Shown here: in pieces, positions 1 to 9,233 of the stretch
Position numbering within the stretch: position 1 is the first letter of the stretch
Layout of the letters: each line of letters opens with the position of its first letter
DNA from: Brachypodium distachyon
Lineage: Eukaryota; Streptophyta; Magnoliopsida; Poales; Poaceae
DNA: 64,000 nt
NCBI RefSeq assembly: GCF_000005505.3
Contig: NC_016133.3
Span: forward strand, 26,390,508 to 26,454,507
Direction: 5' to 3'
Translations under genes and position numbers: made by a program
The notes under the pieces: model-generated
What the model was told of the DNA's origin: nothing
What the model saw: the letters and a program-made list of their open reading frames with translations, nothing else
Database searches by the model: none

Positions 1-443
1 CTAAGTGCTCTTTATGAGCGAGTATGTTTTTGGAAAAACGTTTTCAAAACAAAACCAAAATGTTTTATCTGGATGGAGTGGTATGATGGAGGCCAGTTGG
101 CTGTCGGCAAGTGTTGTAGCCCCGTAACGGGTACACGCTCAGGAGAAGGTGGGGACCGCTGTCCAGAAATCCAAGAGTTCAAACCTTCTCATGTACCCAA
201 AGGCTTCATGTGCAACCACTTGCTATTATGGGCTCTGGCTTGGTCGAGTAACTAGCGGGAAACCCTTACCTGGGTATCGCCATCCGGAGAGGAGCCAATG
301 TGCTCATATGGGGCGGGCGGTGCCAGAATTAGGTATCAGGGGGCTTCTAGTGAAAGACTTCGTCACAATCTTTACCTGTTGCGCACGCTTGTCGTCAGGC
401 AACACTTTGGACTGATCGTGTCAAGTGGGTAAAGTGTACAAAC

Positions 444-472
444 CTCTCGAGAGTGTCAATCTAATCGATTAG
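444..472 (+). other. Double palindrome in LTR of Tekay-1 (type TCGA)
   Basis: Two perfect palindromes stand seven bases apart: CTCTCGAGAG (444-453) and CTAATCGATTAG (461-472). The same pair is at 8524-8552 in the 3' LTR. All other Tekay LTRs in the window that retain this region keep the pair and the spacing, but their second palindrome is CTAAGTACTTAG. The function is unknown; a dimeric protein site or an RNA dimerisation element are possibilities. Confidence 0.8.
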
Positions 473-1074
473 CCATGCCCCTGGTTACGGGCGACCTTGA
501 GTCATTAAGTCAGGAGAAGTGGAGATCTTCAAGTTTTGTTTTCAAAAACCCCAAAACTGTTTTGACTCGATGGAAGGTTCCACAGAATGAGTCAGGAAAA
601 AGGGATGCTATGTGAGTGTCAGTTGTCCCAGAGTGCATAGCTAGGTCGTGGAGTGAACATCCACAGAATGACCATACTATTGTTCAAACCCTGTTTTATC
701 AAAACTTCAGGATATAGATTTTCAAAGGAAAATACTATGAGTATTTCGAAACCCCAAAAGCAGTATTTTGCAAAAACAACCCTAGTAGCCAAACTAGGAA
801 ATCCTACATCATTTCCATGCATTCCTCCTAACCACACAGGTGTGACTTGCAAGTACATTCAATGTACTGACCTGCACCTATCATGTGCAGAGTGTGACGC
901 TTAAGAAGAAGACGCAGGGTCGCGAGTCTACACTCAACTTGCCTGTGGCGTTGATGGGACTCCCTCTTTATCAGTGTGTTTTTATTTGAACTTCCGCTTG
1001 GCTTGTATTAAGTACTCTGGATTTGTTAATCGAACCGATGTAATAGACATGTGTATGATATTTCATCAATGGAA

Positions 1075-1120
1075 CTGTGTGTGCTAGCATTTGATCCAGG
1101 GACTAGCACAGTTTACACAG
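1075..1120 (+). other. Bipartite hairpin near LTR 3' end
   Basis: Left arm CTGTG-TGTGCTAG (1075-1087) pairs with CTAGCACA (1103-1110) and, after a five-base bulge, CACAG (1116-1120). The loop is 15 bases. Homologous hairpins occur at 9155-9200, 11004-11050 (reverse), 29028-29072, 33241-33288, 42501-42547 and 50400-50446, always just upstream of the LTR end. Being close to the PBS, it could shape the U5/primer region of the RNA; that role is inferred. Confidence 0.7.
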
Positions 1121-1155
1121 AGGTCCGGATCCTTACGGGTCTGGGTCGCCACAGA

Positions 1156-1167
1156 TGGTATCAGAGC
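1156..1167 (+). other. Primer binding site of Tekay-1
   Basis: TGGTATCAGAGC, two bases after the LTR, is the usual complement to the 3' end of initiator-Met tRNA used by plant gypsy elements. Minus-strand DNA synthesis would start here. The leader up to ORF0 (1168-1325) contains no gene; it ends in a pyrimidine-rich tract and TAG directly before the ORF0 ATG. Confidence 0.9.
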
Positions 1168-1325
1168 GCATGTTGCCTGTAGGTCGTGACCCTAGTATTG
1201 GAAAAGCCATAAGGACTTATTTTAAGTAAATCAAGATGAATATATACCGATACTTATACTCCTATTCTTGTCTATCTAACATGAATTCCAATTCACTCTT
1301 CTCATCTTTGTTAAGAATTGTCTAG

Positions 1326-2300
1326 ATGGCTGCCAACGGAGAGTTTCGCCAGGCTGGACAGGGCGACTTTCTTTTTGAGGCACAGCTGCGTGATGTGACC
1401 ACGCACCTGCGCATGCCGTCGCCAGAGTTCCGTGCTTACCGTTACGTGGACCGCCCAGGACACGTCGACATCGGTGCCAAGATCCGTGGACGTCAGGTTT
1501 ACCCCGTCACCAGGGACGTCACCTTCACCGTGGAAGCGGATACCTGGGAGGCTGGCCTGATAAAGGCTATGCAGGAGGCTCTTGCCCGCATCTGCGGCGA
1601 GTACGCCTCTGAGCTCGTCTTCACTGCCTACGAGGACTTTGGCAAGAAGACCCGATACGGGAATCTGTTTCCCCGTACCGGCGACCTCACCCCCAGCGCT
1701 CAACAGTGCGATGACCTCGAGCGTTACCTCGACAGCGTCCAGCGTCAGCATGAGGTCACTAGGATCATCTCGGATGCACACCTCCACGCCCGAGATGAGC
1801 TGAACCGGGAGTTAGCCCTGGCTGATGTTAAGATCGCCGTCCTCAAGCGGGAGAATGATCTGCTGAAGTCCAAGGACATGGAGACACAGCAGAAGGTTCA
1901 GGAACTGGAAGCCCTGAACAAAGACACCAATGATGAGCTGCAGCAGCTTCAGGAGACAGCTGTCATACAGCAAGAGGAGCTAGGGGAAGCAGCAGATGAA
2001 AAGGGGGAACTGGAGAATCGAATCAATAGCTTTGAGATGGAGGTGCACCTTCTCAAGGGAACCATTTCCACCCTCCGGGAAGAGTTGGAGGAGGCACGTG
2101 ACAATGGAGAGGACGTTCAGGCTGAGGACAAGGCTTTCCTCAGCAATGATGAGGATTACGAAGAGGAGATGCAGTTCAGAGTTGAGGTGTTCGACTACGA
2201 GATAGCCGACTCCGGAGATGAGGACGAGCCGATGGAGGACGAGGAAGACACCGAGGAGGTTATCTTCAAGTCCGACGTCGAGACCGACCGTGACGAGTAG
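1326..2300 (+). CDS. Tekay-1 ORF0, coiled-coil acidic protein of unknown function
   Basis: An intact 324-residue ORF lies between the PBS and gag. I recognise no enzymatic domain. Residues 1-150 look globular, about 155-260 are a Leu/Glu-rich heptad region (coiled coil), and about 262-324 are strongly acidic. Tekay-3 carries a homologue at 43071; shared positions centre on an IRGR motif followed by P-x-T-x-D-[IV]-T-F and a GLxxAMQ stretch, so the N-terminal half is a real conserved domain. The ATG sits right after TTGTCTAG, which resembles a 3' splice acceptor, and gag at 2544 is also preceded by an acceptor-like CTTTTCCAG. Alternative splicing of a genomic-length RNA could therefore choose between ORF0 and gag; this is inference. 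The extra upstream ORF is known from RIRE3/RIRE8-type elements; its role is not established as far as I know. Confidence 0.85.
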   Translation: MAANGEFRQAGQGDFLFEAQLRDVTTHLRMPSPEFRAYRYVDRPGHVDIGAKIRGRQVYPVTRDVTFTVEADTWEAGLIKAMQEALARICGEYASELVFTAYEDFGKKTRYGNLFPRTGDLTPSAQQCDDLERYLDSVQRQHEVTRIISDAHLHARDELNRELALADVKIAVLKRENDLLKSKDMETQQKVQELEALNKDTNDELQQLQETAVIQQEELGEAADEKGELENRINSFEMEVHLLKGTISTLREELEEARDNGEDVQAEDKAFLSNDEDYEEEMQFRVEVFDYEIADSGDEDEPMEDEEDTEEVIFKSDVETDRDE

Positions 2301-2543
2301 CGTCCTTACCCTTAGTTTGTTTATGAGTTGTTTTCGCACTAGTATCGTTAGTATCCTGATCAATCGTCATGTGATCCTCACGATTAGACTTCTGTGTGAA
2401 CTTACCACTATGTTTTATCACTTCGCTTGTTCATGAATGAAGTTTTAATTGGAGTTATATGGTTCTTTCATGCTGCTAGCATATATGGGTAGTATGTTAT
2501 TTTGATAGATCCATTTATCTCGACTCTCACCTTTTCCAGCAAG

Positions 2544-3260
2544 ATGGCTGCCCGAAACACCCGTCGTACCACTGGCAATGCTGGAGGCAACAACAATGAC
2601 AATAACAACAACAACAACAACAACAACAACAACGGGGGATTTCCCGGATTTGCTGAGTTCATCCAAGCTCAAACCCAATTGGTCAATCTGATGACTCAGA
2701 CTCTGCAGAACAACCGACAGAACAATCCACCCCCACCACCACCAACATCGGACAGGCTTACTCGATTCCTTAGACTCCACCCACCTACCTTTGCGAACTC
2801 AGCTGAACCAATTGAAGCCGATGATTGGCTTAGAGTCATTGAGAAGAAGTTAGCCACCATCCAATGCACTGAGCAAGAGAAGGTTCTGTATGCAAGCCAC
2901 CAACTGGAAGGCGCAGCTGCCGCATGGTGGGACAACTTCAAGTTTGGTTATGATGGAGAGGTCATCACTTGGGATGACTTTGTTCGTGGATTCCGAACCG
3001 CCCACATTCCAACTGGAAGTATGGGACTGATGAAGAAGGAATTCCGCTCTCTTCGCCAAGGTTCCAAATCTGTGAAGGAATATTTGGACCGTTTCACCAG
3101 CTTGGCGAGATATGCCCCAGGAGATGTGGCTGATGATGATGATCGACAGGAGAGGTTTCTCGAAGGACTAAATGATGAGCTTAGTGTGCAGTTGGTGTCC
3201 ATTAACTTTGCTACATTTCAGCATTTGGTGGACAAGGCCATACGCCTTGAGGGAAAGTAG
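2544..3260 (+). CDS. gag: Tekay-1 Gag (capsid part), closed by an in-frame TAG
   Basis: Gag would form the virus-like particle. The ATG at 2544 is chosen because it begins MAARN after an acceptor-like CCAG; the open frame upstream (from 2502) is untranslated-looking. A poly-Asn run from an AAC microsatellite (about 2587-2632) is followed by a proline stretch, then the retrotransposon gag domain (roughly residues 60-235, with WWDNF and a basic tail). TAG at 3258-3260 stops the frame inside the region linking capsid to the zinc knuckle. The same frame continues open to 5093, so this is either a C-to-T change of a CAG codon or a readthrough site. The rest of the element is young and otherwise in frame. 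Confidence 0.85.
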   Translation: MAARNTRRTTGNAGGNNNDNNNNNNNNNNNGGFPGFAEFIQAQTQLVNLMTQTLQNNRQNNPPPPPPTSDRLTRFLRLHPPTFANSAEPIEADDWLRVIEKKLATIQCTEQEKVLYASHQLEGAAAAWWDNFKFGYDGEVITWDDFVRGFRTAHIPTGSMGLMKKEFRSLRQGSKSVKEYLDRFTSLARYAPGDVADDDDRQERFLEGLNDELSVQLVSINFATFQHLVDKAIRLEGK

Positions 3261-5093
3261 AAGGAGATTGAAAACAGGAAGAGGAGGGCAAGTAACCACA
3301 AGATTGATTCTAGGCCCCATATCAAGTCTTGCCACTTTTCACCTCCTAGACACCACCACTCTGGATCATCCTCTGGAAGATTCCATGGCATGAGTCGTCA
3401 GCAGCACAGGCACCAGAGTCACCGCAATCACCAAGATCACAAGGAGAACCGGCACCATGGAAGTGGACACCGTCACCACCACAGCGACTCTGCTCCTGAG
3501 AAGAGGGACATGAGTCAGGTGAAATGCTTCAACTGCGGCAAGATGGGCCACTACAAGAGTACTTGCACGGAGAAGCCGCGTGAGGACAAGAACCAGGGAG
3601 GCAACAAGCCCAATCCGTTTGTGAAGGCCAAGCTCAACCATGTGTCTGCTGAAGAGGCATATGAGTCACCGGACGTCGTTGTCGGTACGTTCTTGGTCAA
3701 TTCCAACCCTGCAGTTATGTTATTTGATACCGGGGCATCGCATTCTTTCATTTCTCAATCATGGGTACAAAAGCATGGGTTAGCCACCAAGGCACTTAGT
3801 AGATACTTAGTTGTGACTTTCCCTGGAAAAGAATTCCGAGCAGACAGATTTTGTCATGGAGTTCAAATAAGGATTGGAAAGGAAATTTTTCCGTCAGACC
3901 TAATCCTTTTGGAGACCCAAAGTCTAGATGTGATATTAGGCATGGACTGGCTATCAAGCCGAAAGGGCCACATTGACTGTGCCAATTTAGCGGTTGTGTT
4001 GACCAGCCCTAAAGGCAAAAGAATTAGGTTTACCACCAAAGCCAGACCTAGAAAGGCCATAGTGAATTCCCTTAAGGGGGATAGCTCTGAGGAGATACCC
4101 ATAGTTTGTGAGTATCCAGATGTGTTTCCCGAGGATTTGCCGGGCATGCCACCAGATAGAGAAGTGGAGTTTTTGATTGACTTGGTCCCAGGAACAGCAC
4201 CTATAGCCAAGAGACCCTATAGGATGGCAGCAAATGAGTTGGCAGAACTCAAGAAGCAGTTGCAAGAGTTGCAACAGAAAGGATACATCCGACCTAATTC
4301 ATCACCATGGGGAGCACCAGTTATATTTGTCCAGAAGAAAGATGGAACACAAAGGATGTGTGTTGACTATCGTTCCCTCAACGAGGTCACCATCAAGAAC
4401 AAATACCCTTTGCCAAGGATCGATGACTTGTTCGATCAATTGGAAGGAGCCACAGTGTTTTCAAAGATAGATCTGCGATCAGGTTATCATCAGTTGAAGA
4501 TCCGAACCCAGGATATACCCAAGACGGCATTTTCCACCAGATATGGATTGTATGAGTATACAGTTATGTCATTTGGTTTGACCAATGCCCCGGCCTATTT
4601 CATGAACATGATGAACAAGGTGTTCATGGAGTTCTTGGACAAGTTTGTCGTTGTCTTCATTGATGACATCCTTATCTATTCCAAATCCCGAAGTGAACAT
4701 GAGGTTCATCTACGGAAAGTATTGGAGACACTTAGGAAGCACCAACTGTATGCCAAGTTGAGCAAGTGTGAGTTTTGGTTGGAAGAAGTAGCATTTTTGG
4801 GACACATTGTGTCAGGAAAAGGAGTAGCTGTAGACCCATCTAAGGTAACAGCTGTGACCGAATGGGATTCTCCCAAGACAGTGAAGGAGATCAGGAGTTT
4901 CTTAGGACTTGCGGGTTATTACCGTAGGTTTATTGAGAATTTTTCAAAGATAGCTAGACCTATGACCAACCTCTTGAAGAAAGAAAAGAAGTTCAGTTGG
5001 ACTCCCGAATGTGAAGCAGCATTTAAGGAATTAAAGAAGAAGCTTGTGTCAGCACCTGTTCTAATTTTGCCAGACATACACAAGAACTTTTAG
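3261..5093 (+). CDS. pol: Tekay-1 nucleocapsid zinc knuckle, protease and reverse transcriptase
   Basis: This continues the gag frame after the first TAG. In order: a His/Arg-rich basic linker; a CCHC knuckle [14 protein letters not shown] near 3524-3565; the aspartic protease with FDTGASHSF at about 3722; then the RT, with the YRSLNE and [10 protein letters not shown] motifs and the catalytic FIDDILIYS at about 4657. The palm, thumb and connection to RNase H appear intact. The segment closes with a second in-frame TAG at 5091-5093, immediately before the RNase H CDAS motif. The same frame resumes beyond it. Both interruptions are TAG and can be explained by C-to-T at CAG. Confidence 0.88.
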   Translation, partial: KEIENRKRRASNHKIDSRPHIKSCHFSPPRHHHSGSSSGRFHGMSRQQHRHQSHRNHQDHKENRHHGSGHRHHHSDSAPEKRDMSQVKCFNCGKMGHYKSTCTEKPREDKNQGGNKPNPFVKAKLNHVSAEEAYESPDVVVGTFLVNSNPAVMLFDTGASHSFISQSWVQKHGLATKALSRYLVVTFPGKEFRADRFCHGVQIRIGKEIFPSDLILLETQSLDVILGMDWLSSRKGHIDCANLAVVLTSPKGKRIRFTTKARPRKAIVNSLKGDSSEEIPIVCEYPDVFPEDLPGMPPDREVEFLIDLVPGTAPIAKRPYRMAANELAELKKQLQELQQKGYIRPNSSPWGAPVIFVQKKDGTQRMCVDYRSLNEVTIKNKYPLPRIDDLFDQLEGATVFSKIDLRSGYHQLKIRTQDIPKTAFSTRYGLYEYTVMSFGLTNAPAYFMNMMNKVFMEFLDKFVVVFIDDILIYSKSRSEHEVHLRKVLETLRKHQLYAKLSKCEFWLEEVAFLGHIVSGKGVAVDPSKVTAVTEWDSPKTVKEIRSFLGLAGYYRRFIENFSKIARPMTNLLKKEKKFSWTPECEAAFKELKKKLVSAPVLILPDIHKNF

Positions 5094-7031
5094 GTCTATT
5101 GTGACGCCTCTCGCCATGGCTTGGGTTGTGTATTGATGCAAGAAGGCAAAGTAGTTGCTGACGCGTCACGACAACTCAAACCTCATGAGATGAATTACCC
5201 TACCCATGACTTGGAGTTAGCAGCTGTGGTTCATGCACTGAAGATATGGAGGCACTATCTTATTGGAAATCATTGTGATATCTTCACGGACCACAAGAGT
5301 TTGAAGTACATTTTCACCCAGAATGAGTTGAACCTCAGACAAAGGAGATGGTTAGAACTAATCAAGGATTATACCTTAAACATACAGTATCACCCTGGAA
5401 AGGCTAATGTAGTAGCCGACGCCTTGAGTCGCAAGAGTCATTGCAATTCCATCACAGCGAAAGTGATATCACCCAAGCTCTGTGAGCAGTTCAGGAGCCT
5501 AAGTATTGAGGTAGTACCTAAAGGATTTCTTGCAGCATTGGAAGTAAAACCCACCCTGTTGGATCTGATAAGAGAAGCGCAGAAGAAGGATGACAATATT
5601 GGAAAGATCAAACAAAGTATGAGCGAAGGAAGATCATTGGAGTTCTCAGAAGATGAGCATGGAACCATTTGGTTTGAAAAGCGTATTTGTGTACCCCAGG
5701 ATCCTGAGATTAAGAAGCTGATACTTCAGGAAGCCCATGAGTCACCATACTCTATACACCCTGGAAATACCAAGATGTATCTGGATTTGAAGGAGAAGTT
5801 TTGGTGGCCGAGTATGAAGCGAGAAATTGCTGAGTATATCGCGAAGTGCGATGTATGCCAAAGAGTTAAGGCACAGCACCAGAAGCCAGCAGGTTTGCTG
5901 CAACCCCTTCCTATACCAGAGTGGAAGTGGGATAGTATTGGGATGGACTTCATCACTGGACTACCAAGGACCCGTTCCGGGTATGATTCCATTTGGGTAG
6001 TAGTGGACCGACTGTCCAAAGTCGCACATTTTATCCCAGTCAGGACAACCTATAGTAGTGCCCAATTGGCGAAGTTGTATATGTCTAGAATCGTGTGTTT
6101 GCATGGAGTACCCAAGGAAATAATATCGGATCGTGGAACTCAATTCACATCCAAATTTTGGGGTCAGTTACATGAAGCCCTAGGAACCAGGTTAGAATTC
6201 AGCACAGCTTTTCATCCTCAGACAGATGGTCAGACTGAAAGAGTGAACCAGATTTTGGAAGATATGCTAAGAGCCTGCGCTTTGGATTATGGATCGAGTT
6301 GGGATGATAATCTACCATACGCGGAGTTTTCTTACAACAACAGTTACCAAGCTAGTTCGAAGATGTCCCCGTTTGAGGCCCTTTACGGAAAGAAGTGTAG
6401 GACGCCACTCATGTGGGATGAGGTAGGCGAGAGACAGTTGTTTGGGCCAGTCCTAATCAAGGATGCCGAAGAAAAGGTCAAATTGATCAAGGACAGACTG
6501 AAGGTAGCCCAATCGAGACAGAAAAGTTATGCAGATCCTAAACGTAAGGCAGTCACATATGAAACAGGAGACCGAGCATATTTGAGAGTTTCACCTCTTA
6601 GAGGAGTGAAGAGGTTTGGAATCAAGGGAAAGTTAGCACCTCGTTTTGTTGGACCTTATAAGATTATGGGAAGACGAGGAGAAGTATCATATCAGTTGGA
6701 ATTACCTGAAGCATTGTCTAGTGTGCACAACGTTTTCCACGTATCACAGTTGAAGAAGTGTTATGCAGAGGAATCAGAGGTACCACTCAAGGATACAGTA
6801 CCTTTGGAAGCAATACAGCTGAAGGAAGATCTGACTTATGAGGAGAAACCAGAAAAGATTCTTGAGACTACTGAACGAATCACCAGATCAAAGACTACCA
6901 GGTTTTGTAAGGTTCAGTGGAGTCATCACAGTGAGGAGGAAGTAACTTGGGAACGAGAAGAGGATCTGAAGAAGGACTACCCGCACCTTTTTACCAGCCA
7001 ATCCGAATCTCGGGGTCGAGATTCACCGTAA
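5094..7031 (+). CDS. pol: Tekay-1 RNase H, integrase and chromodomain
   Basis: Same frame as the preceding two pieces, uninterrupted to TAA/PPT. RNase H motifs are CDASRHGLG (about 5100) and [10 protein letters not shown] (about 5290). Integrase has the HHCC zinc module (about 5740-5863, ending CDVCQ) and the DDE core: D in GMDFITGLP (about 5944), D in SDRGTQF (about 6127) and E in DGQTERVN (about 6235). A GPY/F-like module (LAPRFVGPY, about 6637) leads to a chromodomain-like tail (about 6837-7000, with W-x-HH-x-EEEVTWE). A chromodomain in this position is the hallmark of chromoviruses and is thought to bias insertion to heterochromatin. All key residues are present. Confidence 0.92.
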   Translation, partial: VYCDASRHGLGCVLMQEGKVVADASRQLKPHEMNYPTHDLELAAVVHALKIWRHYLIGNHCDIFTDHKSLKYIFTQNELNLRQRRWLELIKDYTLNIQYHPGKANVVADALSRKSHCNSITAKVISPKLCEQFRSLSIEVVPKGFLAALEVKPTLLDLIREAQKKDDNIGKIKQSMSEGRSLEFSEDEHGTIWFEKRICVPQDPEIKKLILQEAHESPYSIHPGNTKMYLDLKEKFWWPSMKREIAEYIAKCDVCQRVKAQHQKPAGLLQPLPIPEWKWDSIGMDFITGLPRTRSGYDSIWVVVDRLSKVAHFIPVRTTYSSAQLAKLYMSRIVCLHGVPKEIISDRGTQFTSKFWGQLHEALGTRLEFSTAFHPQTDGQTERVNQILEDMLRACALDYGSSWDDNLPYAEFSYNNSYQASSKMSPFEALYGKKCRTPLMWDEVGERQLFGPVLIKDAEEKVKLIKDRLKVAQSRQKSYADPKRKAVTYETGDRAYLRVSPLRGVKRFGIKGKLAPRFVGPYKIMGRRGEVSYQLELPEALSSVHNVFHVSQLKKCYAEESEVPLKDTVPLEAIQLKEDLTYEEKPEKILETTERITRSKTTRFCKVQWSHHSEEEVTWEREEDLKKDYPHLFTSQSESRGRDSP

Positions 7032-7040
7032 GGGGGGTAG
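7030..7040 (+). other. Polypurine tract of Tekay-1
   Basis: AAGGGGGGTAG stands three bases before the 3' LTR start (TGTAACATCCC at 7044). It would prime plus-strand DNA synthesis. It overlaps the stop of the integrase frame. Confidence 0.85.
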
Positions 7041-7043
7041 GTT

Positions 7044-9233
7044 TGTAACATCCCAATTTTTTTCAAATTCGGATGTTCGCACCTTTACATTTCTTATGCA
7101 TATCACCTTGATCATATCTTAAAATATTGATGTTCGTTATGATGCATTATTGAAAGTGTTTGAAATGGTGTTTTGGAATGTGATAGGTAGATAGAAATTG
7201 AATTGAGAATTTTCTAGAGTCCAAAAACGCATTTTAGGATTTTATTTGAGTTTATTTAAAGCTTAGAAACATTAAAACTATTTTTACAAATTTACTTTTG
7301 AGTGGGAATAATTTTCCTCGACTCTAAATGAAATATATTATTTTACAGAATCTGACTAGCCACCTTTGCAAGCCAGTAACTTCTAATCTGTTTATCCAAT
7401 TAACCTGAAACCTGTTGCGTTAGTTAGTACAACCTTAGAACTATACTGTAGCGTAGGTTTCATGTCATGTTCTGTACTTTAGCACCTATTACTTGTCAAT
7501 CCTAGTTGCTATCTGTTAACAGTAGCATATTTCTGAATTTTCAGACTTAGCCACACTAGCCTTAACCTTAGGCTTTAGAACTTGAATTGTTAATACTATG
7601 GTATTACTTAGATGACGGTATTACTTAGATGACGTTTAGGTTCTGTTTTGTATGCTTGTGATACATCCTTTATCCGATGTTCATTTGGAGTTATATTTGG
7701 ATTTTGAGAGATGTTTGGAACTATGCATTTATTGTCGTTTCGTTCTACGCGTTAGATTATTCGGATTGCGATTGCGAAGAGTGCCAGGGAGTTGACAACC
7801 GCAACAATTTCTCTGATCCAGGCAAGTTACACTTATTGACCATGTAGAACCTATATTTTTGCTTATGCTATTTTGTTTACAACATCATAGGGATGCATGT
7901 TAGAGTTATTTCTTTATGAAGTATTTATCAAATGCGTTTTCAACATGTTTAGTTATTCCTAGTAGATTGCTTATAGGATATATTGCCATGCCACCAAAAA
8001 CCATAGGTTCTGTATATACATTTTTCCAAAGCATGCTATACTATTATAACGGGACGGGACCCAAACTATATTGCAAAGTACTAAGTGCTCTTTATGAGCG
8101 AGTATGTTTTTGGAAAAACGTTTTCAAAACAAAACCAAAATGTTTTATCTGGATGGAGTGGTATGATGGAGGCCAGTTGGCTGTCGGCAAGTGTTGTAGC
8201 CCCGTAACGGGTACACGCTCAGGAGAAGGTGGGGACCGCTGTCCAGAAATCCAAGAGTTCAAACCTTCTCATGTACCCAAAGGCTTCATGTGCAACCACT
8301 TGCTATTATGGGCTCTGGCTTGGTCGAGTAACTAGCGGGAAACCCTTACCTGGGTATCGCCATCCGGAGAGGAGCCAATGTGCTCATATGGGGCGGGCGG
8401 TGCCAGAATTAGGTATCAGGGGGCTTCTAGTGAAAGACTTCGTCACAATCTTTACCTGTTGCGCACGCTTGTCGTCAGGCAACACTTTGGACTGATCGTG
8501 TCAAGTGGGTAAAGTGTACAAACCTCTCGAGAGTGTCAATCTAATCGATTAGCCATGCCCCTGGTTACGGGCGACCTTGAGTCATTAAGTCAGGAGAAGT
8601 GGAGATCTTCAAGTTTTGTTTTCAAAAACCCCAAAACTGTTTTGACTCGATGGAAGGTTCCACAGAATGAGTCAGGAAAAAGGGATGCTATGTGAGTGTC
8701 AGTTGTCCCAGAGTGCATAGCTAGGTCGTGGAGTGAACATCCACAGAATGACCATACTATTGTTCAAACCCTGTTTTATCAACACTTCAGGATAGAGATT
8801 TTCAAAGGAAAATACTATGAGTATTTCGAAACCCCAAAAGCAGTATTTTGCAAAAACAACCCTAGTAGCCAAACTAGGAAATCCTACATCATTTCCATGC
8901 ATTCCTCCTAACCACACAGGTGTGACTTGCAAGTACATTCAATGTACTGACCTGCACCTATCATGTGCAGAGTGTGACGCTTAAGAAGAAGACGCAGGGT
9001 CGCGAGTCTACACTCAACTTGCCTGTGGCGTTGATGGGACTCCCTCTTTATCAGTGTGTTTTTATTTGAACTTCCGCTTGGCTTGTATTAAGTACTCTGG
9101 ATTTGTTAATCGAACCGATGTAATAGACATGTGTATGATATTTCATCAACGGAACTGTGTGTGCTAGCATTTGATCCAGGGACTAGCACAGTTTACACAG
9201 AGGTCCGGATCCTTACGGGTCTGGGTCGCCACA
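7044..9233 (+). repeat. 3' LTR of Tekay-1, 2190 bp
   Basis: It starts TGTAACATCCC after the PPT and ends CCACA, where similarity to the 5' LTR stops and Tat-1 gag begins. U3 (7044 to about 7750) is AT-rich with no gene. Inside are a 17-bp tandem duplication at about 7600-7634, the exon-like block 7756-7821, the double palindrome 8524-8552 and the terminal hairpin 9155-9200. I could not find a convincing TATA box; TATTATAAC near 8041 is the best weak candidate. ORFs here are not credible genes. Confidence 0.95.
7756..7821 (+). other. Exon-like cysteine-rich block in Tekay-1 LTR (66 nt)
   Basis: The block is preceded by a TAG acceptor-like end and followed by the GC-type donor sequence AG|GCAAGT. 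In the frame that leaves two bases at the start and one at the end, it reads YSDCDCEECQG followed by a polar tail. Homologous blocks of 60, 60 and 63 nt in other LTRs (31859, 49015, 12291 reverse) keep the S-E/D, C-D/E-C-D/E-E-C pattern, mostly by synonymous changes. Whether it is spliced and translated is inference. Confidence 0.5.

Larger units (their letters stand above)
1..1153 (+). repeat. 5' LTR of Tekay-1 (3' half; truncated by window)
   Basis: The block is identical to 8081-9233 except for three substitutions and ends in CCACA. The primer binding site follows two bases later, which fixes the LTR end. About 1037 bases of its 5' part lie left of the window, judged from the full 3' LTR. 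It carries the double palindrome at 444-472 and the terminal hairpin at 1075-1120 described in separate entries. Short ORFs here (73-255, 149-415, 653-904) recur in the other LTR and have no coding features. Confidence 0.95.
1..9233 (+). mobile_element. Tekay-1, Ty3/gypsy chromovirus with ORF0 (5' end outside window)
   Basis: This is a nearly complete LTR retrotransposon. Bases 1-1153 repeat at 8081-9233 as the two LTRs. Between them lie a tRNA-Met-type primer site, an extra ORF0, gag, protease, RT, RNase H, integrase with a C-terminal chromodomain, and a polypurine tract. Domain order PR-RT-RH-INT and the chromodomain place it in Ty3/gypsy chromoviruses, Tekay/Del lineage; an ORF0 before gag is, as I recall, typical of rice RIRE3/RIRE8. 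The LTRs differ at only three of 1153 aligned positions (701, 715 and 1070 against 8781, 8795 and 9150), so the insertion is recent. It is inserted in the gag of Tat-1, which resumes at 9234. The left target duplication is outside the window; the right-hand candidate is TGGGC. Confidence 0.93.

Noticed and set aside
2445..2780. Minus-strand ORF with a Val run, looking like a membrane segment
   Set aside because: Produced by the complement of the AAC microsatellite and proline codons in gag.
7916..8335. 139-codon ORF with duplicate at 73-255
   Set aside because: It lies wholly in the Tekay-1 LTR; the repetition is LTR duplication, not a gene family.
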